DNA of 64,000 nt from Tautonia plasticadhaerens (lineage in GTDB: Bacteria > Planctomycetota > Planctomycetia > Isosphaerales > Isosphaeraceae). Shown piece after piece: positions 24,328 through 33,191 of this stretch. The stretch lies in the NCBI RefSeq assembly GCF_007752535.1, contig NZ_CP036426.1, forward strand, positions 4,464,001 through 4,528,000. Reading direction: 5' to 3'. The translations under genes were made by a program, and so were the position numbers. Under the pieces are notes generated by a model. It ran no database searches. It was given only the letters and a program-made list of their open reading frames with translations, and was not told the origin of the DNA. Within the stretch, counting starts at the first letter, position 1; each line of letters begins with the position of its first letter.

Positions 24328-24972
24328 TCAGGGCAGCAGGCAGAGGCGGAAGGGCCGGGCGGAGGAGGGGCGGAGGCTGGTCGAGACGCTCAGGGCCTCG
24401 GCCAGCTCCCGCCGCAGCGAGCCCAGCAGGGCCTCGGCCAGGCGGAGGCGGTCGCCGGGGAAGCGGACCTCGACGCTCGCCCCCGACTCCAGCCGGGACC
24501 GGAGGGCGGCCAGGTCGAGGCCCTCGGGCGGCGGGCCCCCCGGGCCGGGTCCGATCGGGGGGTGGCAGCGGCCTAGCTCGACCTCGTCGAGCGTCGGCGG
24601 GGGGTCGGCCCGGTACCGGAGGATCCCCAGGGCCATCGCGTCCCGGAAGACGGCGATCGGGTGGGCCCCGGAGCGCCGGAGCCCCTCGGCGTCGAGGAGC
24701 AGGGCATGGGTGTAGATCTGCCTGCCCCCCCTCCCGCTGTACTCCGGGGGCCCCTCGCAGGTCCGGGAGACGGCGACCCGCCCCCCGGGCAGGGGGTGGA
24801 CGTTGACGCTCGCCCGGTTGGCGCCGTCGACGACCAGGGCGTCGTGCGACGGGGACCACGAGGCCAGGGCCCTCGCCTCGGCGTCGGAGACGCCCCGGGA
24901 CCGGCCGACGACGTGGTAGCCGGACTGGCCGGCGCGGGGCAAGGAGGTGTAGATCGCCTGGTCCGCTCGCAT
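24328..24972 (-). CDS. GAP1-N-like (GTPase-associated protein) domain protein
   Basis: A 214-residue protein. The start MRADQAIYTSLPR, then GYHVVGRSRGVS, VDGANRASVNVHPLPGGR, 'VSRTCEGPPEYSGRGGRQIYTHALLL' and 'NPIAVFRDAMALG'-like sequence match the N-terminal domain of GTPase-associated protein 1, a component of predicted bacterial conflict systems described together with TRAFAC GTPases. Family members usually have further middle and C-terminal domains; here the domain stands alone. It is the last gene of the array and follows the GTPase gene by 26 bases. An upstream in-frame ATG at 24987 is a possible start. The assignment is from remembered family patterns. Confidence 0.65.
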   Translation of the reverse strand: MRADQAIYTSLPRAGQSGYHVVGRSRGVSDAEARALASWSPSHDALVVDGANRASVNVHPLPGGRVAVSRTCEGPPEYSGRGGRQIYTHALLLDAEGLRRSGAHPIAVFRDAMALGILRYRADPPPTLDEVELGRCHPPIGPGPGGPPPEGLDLAALRSRLESGASVEVRFPGDRLRLAEALLGSLRRELAEALSVSTSLRPSSARPFRLCLLP

Positions 24973-24998
24973 CGGGCCGCCCCCCATCGTCCTGCCGG

Positions 24999-25898
24999 TC
25001 AGCGGAGCAGCCCGGCCATCCAGGCGAAGGGCTCGATCACCCCCTTCGGCTCGACCCGCAGCGGCACCAGGGACTCGCCGCCGTCCTGGTCGATGATCCG
25101 GCCGCAGGAGCCGGCGACGCTGGAGCAGAAGAACCGGGCGTGGCGGAGCTTCGCCTCGCACATCCGCCAGAGGGCCGGGGCGTGGGACCGGGCGAAGGCG
25201 TCGGCGTCGGCGATCGGCTCGTCGCAGAGGTCGACCTTGGTGAAGATCAGGGCCACCGGCAGCTCGACCTTCCCGCGTCGGCCCTGGTGCAGCGACTCCA
25301 GGTAGGAGATCAGCGACATGGCGAAGAACTCCTGGGCCTGGCCCTCGGCGATGACGCCGACGGTGTCGATCAGCACGGCCAGCCCGGAGCACCGGGCGAT
25401 GATCGAGCGGACGGTCTTGTGGGAGCCGGGGCTCTCCAGCTCGGCGGCCACGGCCTCCCCGGCCACGTCGGGGGTGACCAGGTCGAACCCGGTCGTCCCC
25501 TTCTTGGCCTGGGAGGTCGTCACCTCGCAGTGGACCCACTGCCAGCGGTCGGCCTCGACGGGGGTCTTGTCCGGGAACCGCTGCTGCTGCATCGCGAACA
25601 TCACCTGGCGCTGGAGGTTCAGCGAGAACGGGCCCCGGGCCACGCCGTGCAGCGACCCCACGCCGTGCGAGAGCAGGTCGAGCAGGATGCCGAGGTAGAC
25701 CGTCTTCCCCACGCCGCTGGGGCCGAGGACGCCGACGACCCGGGGCGGGACCGGCCGGCCGCCGATCGACTGCACGACCTCCATCGGGGCGTGGCACTGG
25801 CCACAGGCCGCCCCCCGCACCCCGCCGCCGCAGAACGGGCAGGTGATCTGGTTGGTCCGGTAGGGCGATTCGTCGAGATAATTCGAGGTCGTGTACAT
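24999..25898 (-). CDS. TRAFAC/double-GTPase-like protein with zinc ribbon
   Basis: A 299-residue protein. A zinc ribbon (Cys20, 23, 32, 35) precedes a P-loop domain: Walker A GPSGVGKT (59-66) followed by VYLGILLD, DVAGE (144-148, switch/Walker B) and FTKVD (219-223, equivalent to the NKxD guanine motif). The TVYL after the P-loop and DxAGE are typical of the GTPases in GAP1-type conflict systems. No membrane helix. It lies between the SUMF1-fold gene (75-base gap) and the GAP1-like gene. It probably acts as the switch of this module; GTP rather than ATP use is inferred from TKVD. Confidence 0.8.
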   Translation of the reverse strand: MYTTSNYLDESPYRTNQITCPFCGGGVRGAACGQCHAPMEVVQSIGGRPVPPRVVGVLGPSGVGKTVYLGILLDLLSHGVGSLHGVARGPFSLNLQRQVMFAMQQQRFPDKTPVEADRWQWVHCEVTTSQAKKGTTGFDLVTPDVAGEAVAAELESPGSHKTVRSIIARCSGLAVLIDTVGVIAEGQAQEFFAMSLISYLESLHQGRRGKVELPVALIFTKVDLCDEPIADADAFARSHAPALWRMCEAKLRHARFFCSSVAGSCGRIIDQDGGESLVPLRVEPKGVIEPFAWMAGLLR

Positions 25899-25973
25899 AT
25901 CGGGGCGTGCTCCGGGTCGATGGCCGGGGCCCTTCGCCCCGGCCCGGCGGCCGTCGTACCGATCGGGGGCGGC

Positions 25974-26972
25974 TCAGTCGGCCGGCGGCTCGCGGAGCCG
26001 GTCGGTCGAGAGGGCGCAGCGGAAGCCGATGTTGGGGCGGCGGTCCAGCACGCCCTGGCCGGTGACGAAGTGGCAGGTGGCCTCGCCGGGCAGGTAGGTG
26101 TCGAAGGCCCCCCCCGCGATCCGTCGCATGGGCTTCCACGGGCAGAACGACTCGCCGGGCCGGCAGGGGATGGCGTCGAGCGGGTCGTCGAGCCATTCCC
26201 AGACGTTGCCCGACATCTGGCGGATGCCGTTGGGCGTGCCGCCCGAGGGCATGGCGTCGACGGGGACCGTGCCGCCGATCCCGGTGGACCGGACGTTGGC
26301 CCGGGCCGGGTCGAACAGGTCGCCCCAGGGGTACCGGGTGCAGTGGCCGCCGCCGAGGTGCTCCGGCCATCCCCCGGCCTTCTGCCACTCGGCGGCCGAG
26401 GGCAGCCGCTTGCCCGCCCACCGGGCGTAGGCGGTCGCCTCGTACCAGCAGACGCCGACCACCGGGTGGTCGGCCTTCTCCGCCGGGAACTTCCCCCCCG
26501 TCCAGCCGGCCGGGCCGGGGCGACCGGCCTTGTCGGTGAACTGCAGCAGGCTCGGCCAGACTTCCCTCGGCCAGAGGTCCAGCGCGTCGTAGCAGCCGGC
26601 CGCCACGAACCGGGAGAACTGGCGGTTGCTGACCGCATGCCGGTCGAGGTAGTAGGCGGGGAGGTCGACGAGCTCGTCGCCGCCGTCCCCCCGGACGACG
26701 GCCACCGGGCCGGGGGGGATCAGGGCCATCCGGCGCCCCAGGGTGGCCCAGGCGCGCCGGGCGTCGTCCTCGTCGACGTGGGCCTCGGTCGACCGGAGCA
26801 GGGCGAAGGCGTCCCGGCCGTCGGCGATCAGCTCGTCGACGAACTGCCCGACCCGCTCCCCCCTCGGCGACGGCATGGCCCCGGCCTCGTCCGCGGGACC
26901 CCCGCCGAGCAGGCGTGCCATCCAGCCTCTCCTGGGCGAATCGACCTGTCCTCGGACCTTGAGCGACATCAT
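25974..26972 (-). CDS. SUMF1/FGE-fold protein, probably not a true formylglycine enzyme
   Basis: A 332-residue protein with an 80-residue helical leader and then an FGE-sulfatase/SUMF1 domain: 'YYLDRHAVSNRQFSRFV', 'HPVVGVCWYEATAYARWAGKRLPSAAEWQKA', 'MSGNVWEWLDD', 'RRIAGGAFDTY' and the final NIGFRCA. True FGE has a catalytic Cys pair near the end (CxxxxC); here CHFVTGQ keeps only the first Cys. No signal peptide. In GTPase-associated systems this fold probably serves ligand binding. The start at 26972 has AGAGG upstream. It could still mature the sulfatase at 62.5 kb, but position and residues argue against it. Confidence 0.82.
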   Translation of the reverse strand: MMSLKVRGQVDSPRRGWMARLLGGGPADEAGAMPSPRGERVGQFVDELIADGRDAFALLRSTEAHVDEDDARRAWATLGRRMALIPPGPVAVVRGDGGDELVDLPAYYLDRHAVSNRQFSRFVAAGCYDALDLWPREVWPSLLQFTDKAGRPGPAGWTGGKFPAEKADHPVVGVCWYEATAYARWAGKRLPSAAEWQKAGGWPEHLGGGHCTRYPWGDLFDPARANVRSTGIGGTVPVDAMPSGGTPNGIRQMSGNVWEWLDDPLDAIPCRPGESFCPWKPMRRIAGGAFDTYLPGEATCHFVTGQGVLDRRPNIGFRCALSTDRLREPPAD

Positions 26973-27017
26973 GGTTCCTCTCGGTTGGCTCGGCGGATGG
27001 GGGGGCCGGCGGGGCGG

Positions 27018-27512
27018 TCAGCCCGGGGAGACGCCGCGCGACTCGGCCGCCCGCCGGACGTCCTTCCGCAGGGCCTCGAACTGCCGGACGATCGTGCGGT
27101 CGACCGAGTCGTCCAGCTCGACCGGGCGGCGGTAGTACTCCGGGGACGGACCCTGCCGGGGGGCCCGGTCGGGGCCGTCCCCCGGCCGGCCGGCCGACAG
27201 CGCGGCGACCTGCTCCCGCTCCAGTTGCTCCCAGGCCTCGGCCAGCCGGAGGCGGTCGTGCTCCAGCGCCCGGAGCTGCTCGGCCCACTCGCGCTCGCGG
27301 CGCTCCAGCTCGGCCTGCAGCGCAGCCCGCGACTTCTCGGCCGAGAGGGCCGCCTCGACGGCCGCCGCGGCCAGCTCGTCGACCCGGTCGAGCCAGCGGT
27401 GGACGCCCGTCCGGATCCGCTCGAGCGAGGCGGCGACGGCCGACGGTTCGGGCGGGGACTCCCGCTCGTCCAGCCAGGCCGCGCCCGTCGGCTCGCCGTC
27501 TCTTGGCAGCAT
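27018..27512 (-). CDS. Coiled-coil protein, short
   Basis: A 164-residue protein dominated by a coiled coil (about 30-110, rich in Ala, Glu, Arg, Leu: 'LQAELERREREWAEQLRALEHDRLRLAEAWEQLE'). The C-terminus carries 'PEYYRRPVELDDSVDRTIVRQFEALRKDVRR', another helix. It lies 45 bases upstream of the SUMF1-fold gene and 43 downstream of the longer coiled-coil gene. It is probably a scaffold or connector within the array. No homolog recognised. Confidence 0.7.
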   Translation of the reverse strand: MLPRDGEPTGAAWLDERESPPEPSAVAASLERIRTGVHRWLDRVDELAAAAVEAALSAEKSRAALQAELERREREWAEQLRALEHDRLRLAEAWEQLEREQVAALSAGRPGDGPDRAPRQGPSPEYYRRPVELDDSVDRTIVRQFEALRKDVRRAAESRGVSPG

Positions 27513-27555
27513 CGGAACGACTCCGGGAGGGGGGGATTCTCGAGTTCCGCTCGGC

Positions 27556-28461
27556 TCATCGTCTCGCCCCGCTTCGCCCCAGGAGTCGGGAGATCCGGGC
27601 CGAGAGCTGCCGCTCCTTCCGCTCCTCCTCCTCCTTGACGTGCAGGTCCCGGAGGTGCTCGCGCAGGGCCTTGACCCGCTCGTTCGGCGACAGGTCGGCC
27701 GAGGAGATCCGGCCGGTCGTCGGCTGCGACTGCATGGCGGCCAGCTGCTGCTCGAAGCGGGATCGCACGTGCTCCAGGTCGCGTTCGGCGGCCTCTCGCC
27801 TCGCCTCGGCCCGGTCCAGGGCGCGGCGGAGCGCCTCGACCTCGGGCGGATCGGCGCCACCCTCGCCGCCGCCCCCGGCCCGGGCGTCGGCGTTGGCCTC
27901 GGAGAGCCGACGGCAGGCTTCGAGGAGCCGGAGGTTTTCCTGCTCCAGCGCGGCGAACGCCTCGGGGTCGACGGGGGAGGCCTCCCCGTCGAGGCGGGCC
28001 TTCAGGGCGTCGACCTCCCCTTCCAGGAAGCGGCGTTGCGCCTCCCAGGCCCGCCGCTGCTGCTCCATCTGGTCCCGGAGGGCCTCGGCCTCGCGTCGGG
28101 ACCGGCCGGCCTCGTCGTCGGGGGCCTCGCCGTCGCCGAAGCGGGCCTCCAGCTCCTCGACCCAGCGGTGGAGCTGGTCCCACTCGGCCGACCGGGCGGC
28201 CTGGGCCCCCTCGATCGCCGAGAGCTGGTCGCAGAGCAGGGCGATCACCTCGTCCCGCTCGCCCAGGAGGGCGTTCAGCTCCTCGACTCGGGTCCCCACC
28301 ACCGTCTCGGAGTGGATCGCCAGGAGCGAGGGCTGCTCGAAGGTCGGCTGCTCGTCCCTCATCCGGAGCTCGGCCTCGAGCCGGGCGACCTCCTCCTGGA
28401 GCAGGGCGACCGTGTCGACGAAGCCGCCGTCCGCGGGGTCGAACGTAGGGGTCGGTTCCAT
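27556..28461 (-). CDS. Coiled-coil protein, long
   Basis: A 301-residue protein made almost wholly of coiled coil (about 15-120, 125-190 and 205-290), with short Gly/Asp-rich breaks. The C-terminus reads 'SADLSPNERVKALREHLRDLHVKEEEERKERQLSARISRLLGRSGARR', a basic end that may bind nucleic acid or membrane. The ATG at 28461 follows the response-regulator gene by 56 bases. Position in the array suggests it physically links the chemosensory and GTPase parts; this is inference. Confidence 0.72.
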   Translation of the reverse strand: MEPTPTFDPADGGFVDTVALLQEEVARLEAELRMRDEQPTFEQPSLLAIHSETVVGTRVEELNALLGERDEVIALLCDQLSAIEGAQAARSAEWDQLHRWVEELEARFGDGEAPDDEAGRSRREAEALRDQMEQQRRAWEAQRRFLEGEVDALKARLDGEASPVDPEAFAALEQENLRLLEACRRLSEANADARAGGGGEGGADPPEVEALRRALDRAEARREAAERDLEHVRSRFEQQLAAMQSQPTTGRISSADLSPNERVKALREHLRDLHVKEEEERKERQLSARISRLLGRSGARR

Positions 28462-28517
28462 CGTGGCCTCGTCACGCGTTGGGGGCCCCGGCTCGGGCCG
28501 GGGGTTGGTCGGTCGGT

Positions 28518-30053
28518 TCAGCCGCAGGCGACCGCCTCGGGGGCCCGGAGCAGGTGGTCGACGGTGGCGACCAGGTCCGGCTCGGAGATCGGCCGGTGCA
28601 GGATGCCGTCCAGGCCCATCGCGTCGAGGCGGTTCAGCTCCTCCTCGTCGGTGAGGCCGGCGATGCCGACGAACCGGCACGACTCGGGGGAGAGCTCCCG
28701 GCAGGTGCGGACGAACGCCTCGTGGTCGGGGCGGTCGAGGGCGACGATCACCAGGTCGAACCGCTGGCGGCGGAGCAGCAACTGGGCCCCGACCCGGTCG
28801 CGGACCGCCTTGACCTGGCAGCCCCGGCCCCCGGGGCCGAGGGCCGACTGGATCGCCCGGGAGGCCTCCGGGTCGTCGTCGAGGACCAGGATCGACGCCC
28901 CGGAGGGGGCGGCCCGGCGCTCGACCAGCCCGGCGAGCTCCAGCCCCCGGGCGACGTCGGCGGCGGCCCCGACCGGCAGGCCGGCCTGCGCGGCCACCTC
29001 GGCCAGCGGCATCGAGCCGTCGAACAGCGCGTAGGCCTTCATCTCGGCGGGGCTGAGGCCGGTGCGGTCGAGGTTGCCGCCCCGGGGGGCCTGCCGGGCG
29101 AAGACGGCCGGGGCGGAGGCGTCGGCGTCGCCCGCCGGGTCGCAGCGCCGGACCCCCTCGACGGCCAGCGCGGGCAGGCTCATCTGGAGCGGGAACGCCT
29201 GGAACATGGGGGGCACGGCGGCGTCGGCCTCGAAGCTGAACTTGCCCGGCCCGGCGGTCAACGCCCAGTGGGAAAGGATGGCCGACTGGCAGCGGAGCAG
29301 GGCCCGGAGGCGCCTCGGGTCGGTCAGGCTCCGCTCCAGCATCCGGACCAGGCCGGACATCGACGGGTCGAGCCGCTCCCCCAGGGTGGCGGCCAGCAGC
29401 GGGGCCAGCTCGGCCAGCTCGGGGGGGACCAGGTCGAAGAGCCGATCGGGGCTGATCGTCGGCGAGCAGACGGCCTGGATCCGGCCGCCGGAGAGGGTGA
29501 ACCGGATGCGGTCCTTCTCCAGCTCCAGGGTCAGGCGGCCGGAGCAGGCGTTGTTGTTCAGGAAGTCGATCACCGACCGGATCGGGAAGGCGGAGGTCTG
29601 CCCCTCGAGCAGGGAGTCCTTCACCTCGTCGACCACCTCCGGCATGGCGCACCCGGTGTTCTGCGCCCGGACGACCATCGCGCCGACCTGCAGGGCGTTG
29701 GCCACGCCGGTCCTGAGCAGGTCGGGGGTGAAGGGCTTGGGGATCTGGTCGACGACGTTGGGCAGCTCGGTGTAGTTGGCGAAGGCGCGATTGCGCATGG
29801 CCGAGCTGATGACCACCGGAATGTGCCGGGTCGACTCGCCCGCCAGCAGGCGTCGGCAGACCTCGTCGCCGGTGGTGCCGGGGAGCTGGTGGTCGAGCAG
29901 GATCAGGTCGGGCCGGATGGCCTCGGCCGCGTCGACCCCCGCGTCGGCGTTCGACGCCGTGGCGACCCGGTAGCCGGCCTGCGAGAGGTGGCACTCGACC
30001 ATCTTGAGGATGGTCGGGCTGTCGTCGATAACCAGGATCTGCGGGCTGTCCAT
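28518..30053 (-). CDS. Response regulator with DUF4388 (PATAN) and pseudo-receiver
   Basis: A 511-residue three-part protein. Residues 1-120 are an active-looking receiver: acidic pair at 10-11, phospho-acceptor Asp54 (LILLDHQLPG) and Lys106 (IPKPF). Residues about 130-260 resemble DUF4388/PATAN, a domain common in planctomycete and myxobacterial regulators ('FPIRSVIDFLNNNACSGRLTLE'). After a winged-helix-like stretch ('GLSPAEMKAYALFDGSMPLAEVAAQAGLP') a second receiver fold starts at about 385 (SILVLDDDPEAS), but its acceptor position is Ala (VIVALDRPDH) and the Lys is Arg (HRPIS), so it cannot be phosphorylated normally. It has no DNA-binding output and lies just after the CheA gene. Confidence 0.85.
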   Translation of the reverse strand: MDSPQILVIDDSPTILKMVECHLSQAGYRVATASNADAGVDAAEAIRPDLILLDHQLPGTTGDEVCRRLLAGESTRHIPVVISSAMRNRAFANYTELPNVVDQIPKPFTPDLLRTGVANALQVGAMVVRAQNTGCAMPEVVDEVKDSLLEGQTSAFPIRSVIDFLNNNACSGRLTLELEKDRIRFTLSGGRIQAVCSPTISPDRLFDLVPPELAELAPLLAATLGERLDPSMSGLVRMLERSLTDPRRLRALLRCQSAILSHWALTAGPGKFSFEADAAVPPMFQAFPLQMSLPALAVEGVRRCDPAGDADASAPAVFARQAPRGGNLDRTGLSPAEMKAYALFDGSMPLAEVAAQAGLPVGAAADVARGLELAGLVERRAAPSGASILVLDDDPEASRAIQSALGPGGRGCQVKAVRDRVGAQLLLRRQRFDLVIVALDRPDHEAFVRTCRELSPESCRFVGIAGLTDEEELNRLDAMGLDGILHRPISEPDLVATVDHLLRAPEAVACG

Positions 30054-30089
30054 GGTTGCCCTCGGGCGGACGGTCGGTCGGGTCGATAC

Positions 30090-30116
30090 GGTTCGGTTCG
30101 GTTCGGTTCGGTTCGG
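30090..30116. repeat. Pentanucleotide microsatellite (GGTTC)n
   Basis: Five tandem copies of GGTTC directly follow the stop codon of the CheA gene and fill nearly half of the 63-base gap before the response-regulator gene. Because the unit is five bases, slippage would change the spacing, not any reading frame within the genes. Confidence 0.85.
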
Positions 30117-33100
30117 TCAGTTCGGGCGATCGGCGGGCCGGGGCCCGAGCCCGAGCAGCGGGGAGACGGCCAGGGCCAGGGTGCCGGGGTCGACGGGCTT
30201 CGGGACGAAGGCGATCGCCCCCAGGTCGAGGACCCGTCGGCGGGTGGCCTCGTCGGTCAACGTGCTGGTGACGACCACCCCGGTGGCGTCCATGACACCC
30301 GTCCGGCCCAGTTCGGCCAGCAAGGCGAAGCCGTCCATCCGGGGCATCTCCAGGTCGGTCATGATGAGGCGGTAGGACCGGCCCCTCAGCCGGCCCAGCG
30401 CCTCCTCGCCGTCGTTCGCCTCGTCGACCTCGAAGCCGAGGGCGCGGAGGCGTCGGCTGGCGATCCGGCGGACGCTCAGGGAGTCGTCGACGACCAGGGC
30501 GGCCGGCCGCTCGTCGAGCGGGACCGGGGCCGAGATGGCCGTCGACTCCCGGGCGCCCGCCCCGGCGAGGCGGAGCAGGCCGGCGACGTTCAGGGCCGGG
30601 ATGACCTCCCCGGCCGGGGAGAGGCCGGCCCCCGAGGCCGCCGGGTGGCCCGCCAGCAGCGGGCCGAGCGGCTTGAGGACCAATTCCATCGGGCCGTCGA
30701 TGCCGTCGACCCGGAGCGCCACCGCCCCGGAGTCGGCCGTCACCACCAGTACGGTAGGACACGAATCGCCGATCGGCCCGGAGAAGCCGAGGATCGAGCC
30801 GAGGTCCAGCATCGGCAGCTCACGGCCGCCGACGGCGACCGTCGGCCGGGCGCCGGGGCCGCCCCGGTCGACCCGGTCGGCCCGGCCGACGGCGTCGATC
30901 GCCGAGGTGGGCACGGCGAACGCCTGGCCCCGGATCCGGACGACCATCACCGGCTCCAGGGAGATCCGGGTCGGGAGTCGGATCGTCATCCCCGTGCCCC
31001 GGCCCCGGGTCGAGGACAGCTCGATCCGGCCCCGGAGCAGCTCCACCTCCCGGGCCACCACGTCCATGCCGACGCCCCGGCCGGAGACGGAGTTGGCCTG
31101 GCTCCGGGTGGAGAAGCCGGGGTGGAAAATCAGGCCGTTGAGGCGGTCGACGCCCGGGTGCTCGTCCGGCCCGATCAGGCCGACGCGGCGGCCCTTGGCC
31201 AGGATCGCCTCGTGGTCCAGCCCCCGGCCGTCGTCCCGGACCGAGAGGACGACGGTGTTCCCCTCGCGACGGGCCTCCAGGGTGATCGTGCCGGCCCGGG
31301 GCTTGCCGAGCCGCTCCCGGTCGTCGGGGGGCTCGATCCCGTGGCCGACGGCGTTGCGGACGACGTGGAGCAGGGGCTCGTACGCCTTGTCGAGCAGGGC
31401 CCGGTCGGCCCCGGTCTCCTCGCCGACGAGCACGACCTCGACGGCCCGCCCCTCGACCCGGGCGGCGTCCCGGGCCACCCGGATGAGCCGCTGGAAGAGG
31501 CTCCGGACGGGCACGATCCGGACCGACTGCAACCCCTCCCAGAGCCGGAGGCTCAGGCGGGACAGGTCCTCGGCCTCGGCGGCCATGGGGAGGGCCGCCT
31601 CCCGGGCGGTCGCGGCCAGGGCGACCAGGTCCTCGGCCTGCTCACCCATCCTCCGAAGGGTGGTGGTCAGCTCGTCGTCGAGGGGGCGGGGCGCCCGGCC
31701 GCCGATCGCCGCCGTCGGCACCGCCTCGGTCAGGCGGTCGACGTTCCCCCGGAGCCGGTGGCTGCACCCCCGGGCCGAATGGGCCAGGCCCTTCATCCGG
31801 TCGGCGAGGCCGGCCCAGGCCCTCCTCCTGGTGAGCAGCTCCGAGCAGAGGTCGACCAGCTCCTCGAACCGCGCCGCCGGCATCCGGATCAGGCCGTCGG
31901 CCTCCGAGTGGCCGGGGCCGTCGTCGGTCGGCGGGGCCGACGCCGTCGGGCTCGTCGGATCGCCGGGGGGGGATTCAACGTCCGGGCCCTCGCGGTCGTC
32001 CAGCGCCCCCAGGGTGCCCTCGATCGTCGAGAGCGACTCCTCCATCCGCCGGACGAGGTCATCGGGGCAGGCCCCGCCGGCCTCCTCCAGGAGGTCCTCC
32101 AGGTCGTGGATCGATGCCGCCAGCAGGGTCAGGCCGGCGCTGCCGGCGGCCCCCTTGAGCGTGTGATAGCAGCGGCCGAGTTCGTGCAGCCGCCCGGCAT
32201 CGCCCCCGGAGCCGAGCCCGAGGACCAGCCCCTGGATCCGGCCGAACAGGTCGGTCATGTCGGCGATCAGGATGGCGCGCAGCTCGGGATCCAGCTCCAG
32301 GCCCCTCGCCTCGGCCATGGGGTCGGCGACGGCGGGGGCCTTCGCCCGGGCCTGGATCGCCGGGACCTCCAGGGCCCGCTCCCACCAGGGCGCCTCCCCC
32401 GCGGGGGGCCCGGGATCGGTGCCGCCCGGGGGGCCGGCCGACGGGGGGGAGCCGGTCAGCCTCCGGAGCAGCTCGGCGGCGTCGATCGCGGGCCCGGGGT
32501 CGTCGTCGACGGCCGGGGGGGGCGTCGGGCCGTCCCGGGCGGTCGGCCCGAGATCGAGGGCGCGGGGGGCGAGGGGCGCCGGGCCGACGGCGGCCGGGTC
32601 GGTGAGCGCCCGCGTCAGCTCGGCGGCGTCGATCGCCGGGCCGTCGTCGGCCGGTGCCGGGGGCCGGGGATCGGGCGGGGGGGCGGGGGAGGCCGGCGGG
32701 CCGGAGGCGGGGAGGCCGGAGATCCTCCGGATCAGCTCGGCGGCGTCGATCGCCGGCGGGTCGCAGGGGGTCGTGGGCTGCCCCTCGGATCTCCCCCCGG
32801 CGGCGGGGTCGATCGAGGGGTCGATGAGCGCCAGGTAGTCTCCCCAGCGCGACTCCGACTCGCGGAGGATCCAGGCCGAGGCCCCTCCCGGGTCGCCGAG
32901 CCGGAGCCCGTCGCAGAGGCGGTCGATCGCCCGCTCGAAGAACCCGGGCAGCGGGGAGACGGCCTCGGGCCCCTCGGCGACGAGGCAGTCCCAGACCTCC
33001 GCCATGAGCGCCAGCCGGCCGAGGGCGTCGGCGGCGGCCGGGTCGGCCTCCGGGTCGATCGGCCCGATGGCCTCCCGGATCGCCGGGGGGCCGCCGCCGG

Positions 33101-33191
33101 GGGGGGCGTCGGTCCCGGCCAGTTGCCCCCGGAGCCGGTCGAGCCGGTCGACCAGCTCGGACCCCCTCGGCCGTTCGAGTCCGGTCATCAT
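30117..33191 (-). CDS. CheA-type hybrid histidine kinase with receiver domain
   Basis: A 1024-residue cytosolic kinase for a chemosensory array. Order: helical N-terminus; a Pro-rich linker with three PAIDAAEL motifs (about 147, 185, 234); HPt domain with His343 (CYHTLKG); dimerisation helices; ATPase with N-box [12 protein letters not shown] (609-620), DDGRGLD and GRGVGMDVV; CheW-like SH3 pair (about 740-880); C-terminal receiver with DD at 902-903, Asp946 (MTDLEMP) and Lys998 (VPKPV). The start ATG at 33191 overlaps the MCP stop (ATGA). The receiver may be a phosphate sink or the route to the next gene's regulator. FrzE-like architecture. Confidence 0.92.
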   Translation of the reverse strand: MMTGLERPRGSELVDRLDRLRGQLAGTDAPPGGGPPAIREAIGPIDPEADPAAADALGRLALMAEVWDCLVAEGPEAVSPLPGFFERAIDRLCDGLRLGDPGGASAWILRESESRWGDYLALIDPSIDPAAGGRSEGQPTTPCDPPAIDAAELIRRISGLPASGPPASPAPPPDPRPPAPADDGPAIDAAELTRALTDPAAVGPAPLAPRALDLGPTARDGPTPPPAVDDDPGPAIDAAELLRRLTGSPPSAGPPGGTDPGPPAGEAPWWERALEVPAIQARAKAPAVADPMAEARGLELDPELRAILIADMTDLFGRIQGLVLGLGSGGDAGRLHELGRCYHTLKGAAGSAGLTLLAASIHDLEDLLEEAGGACPDDLVRRMEESLSTIEGTLGALDDREGPDVESPPGDPTSPTASAPPTDDGPGHSEADGLIRMPAARFEELVDLCSELLTRRRAWAGLADRMKGLAHSARGCSHRLRGNVDRLTEAVPTAAIGGRAPRPLDDELTTTLRRMGEQAEDLVALAATAREAALPMAAEAEDLSRLSLRLWEGLQSVRIVPVRSLFQRLIRVARDAARVEGRAVEVVLVGEETGADRALLDKAYEPLLHVVRNAVGHGIEPPDDRERLGKPRAGTITLEARREGNTVVLSVRDDGRGLDHEAILAKGRRVGLIGPDEHPGVDRLNGLIFHPGFSTRSQANSVSGRGVGMDVVAREVELLRGRIELSSTRGRGTGMTIRLPTRISLEPVMVVRIRGQAFAVPTSAIDAVGRADRVDRGGPGARPTVAVGGRELPMLDLGSILGFSGPIGDSCPTVLVVTADSGAVALRVDGIDGPMELVLKPLGPLLAGHPAASGAGLSPAGEVIPALNVAGLLRLAGAGARESTAISAPVPLDERPAALVVDDSLSVRRIASRRLRALGFEVDEANDGEEALGRLRGRSYRLIMTDLEMPRMDGFALLAELGRTGVMDATGVVVTSTLTDEATRRRVLDLGAIAFVPKPVDPGTLALAVSPLLGLGPRPADRPN

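Noticed and set aside
25974-26972. Formylglycine-generating enzyme for the sulfatase
   Set aside because: The second catalytic Cys is missing, there is no export signal, and the gene sits inside the chemosensory/GTPase array 36 kb away.
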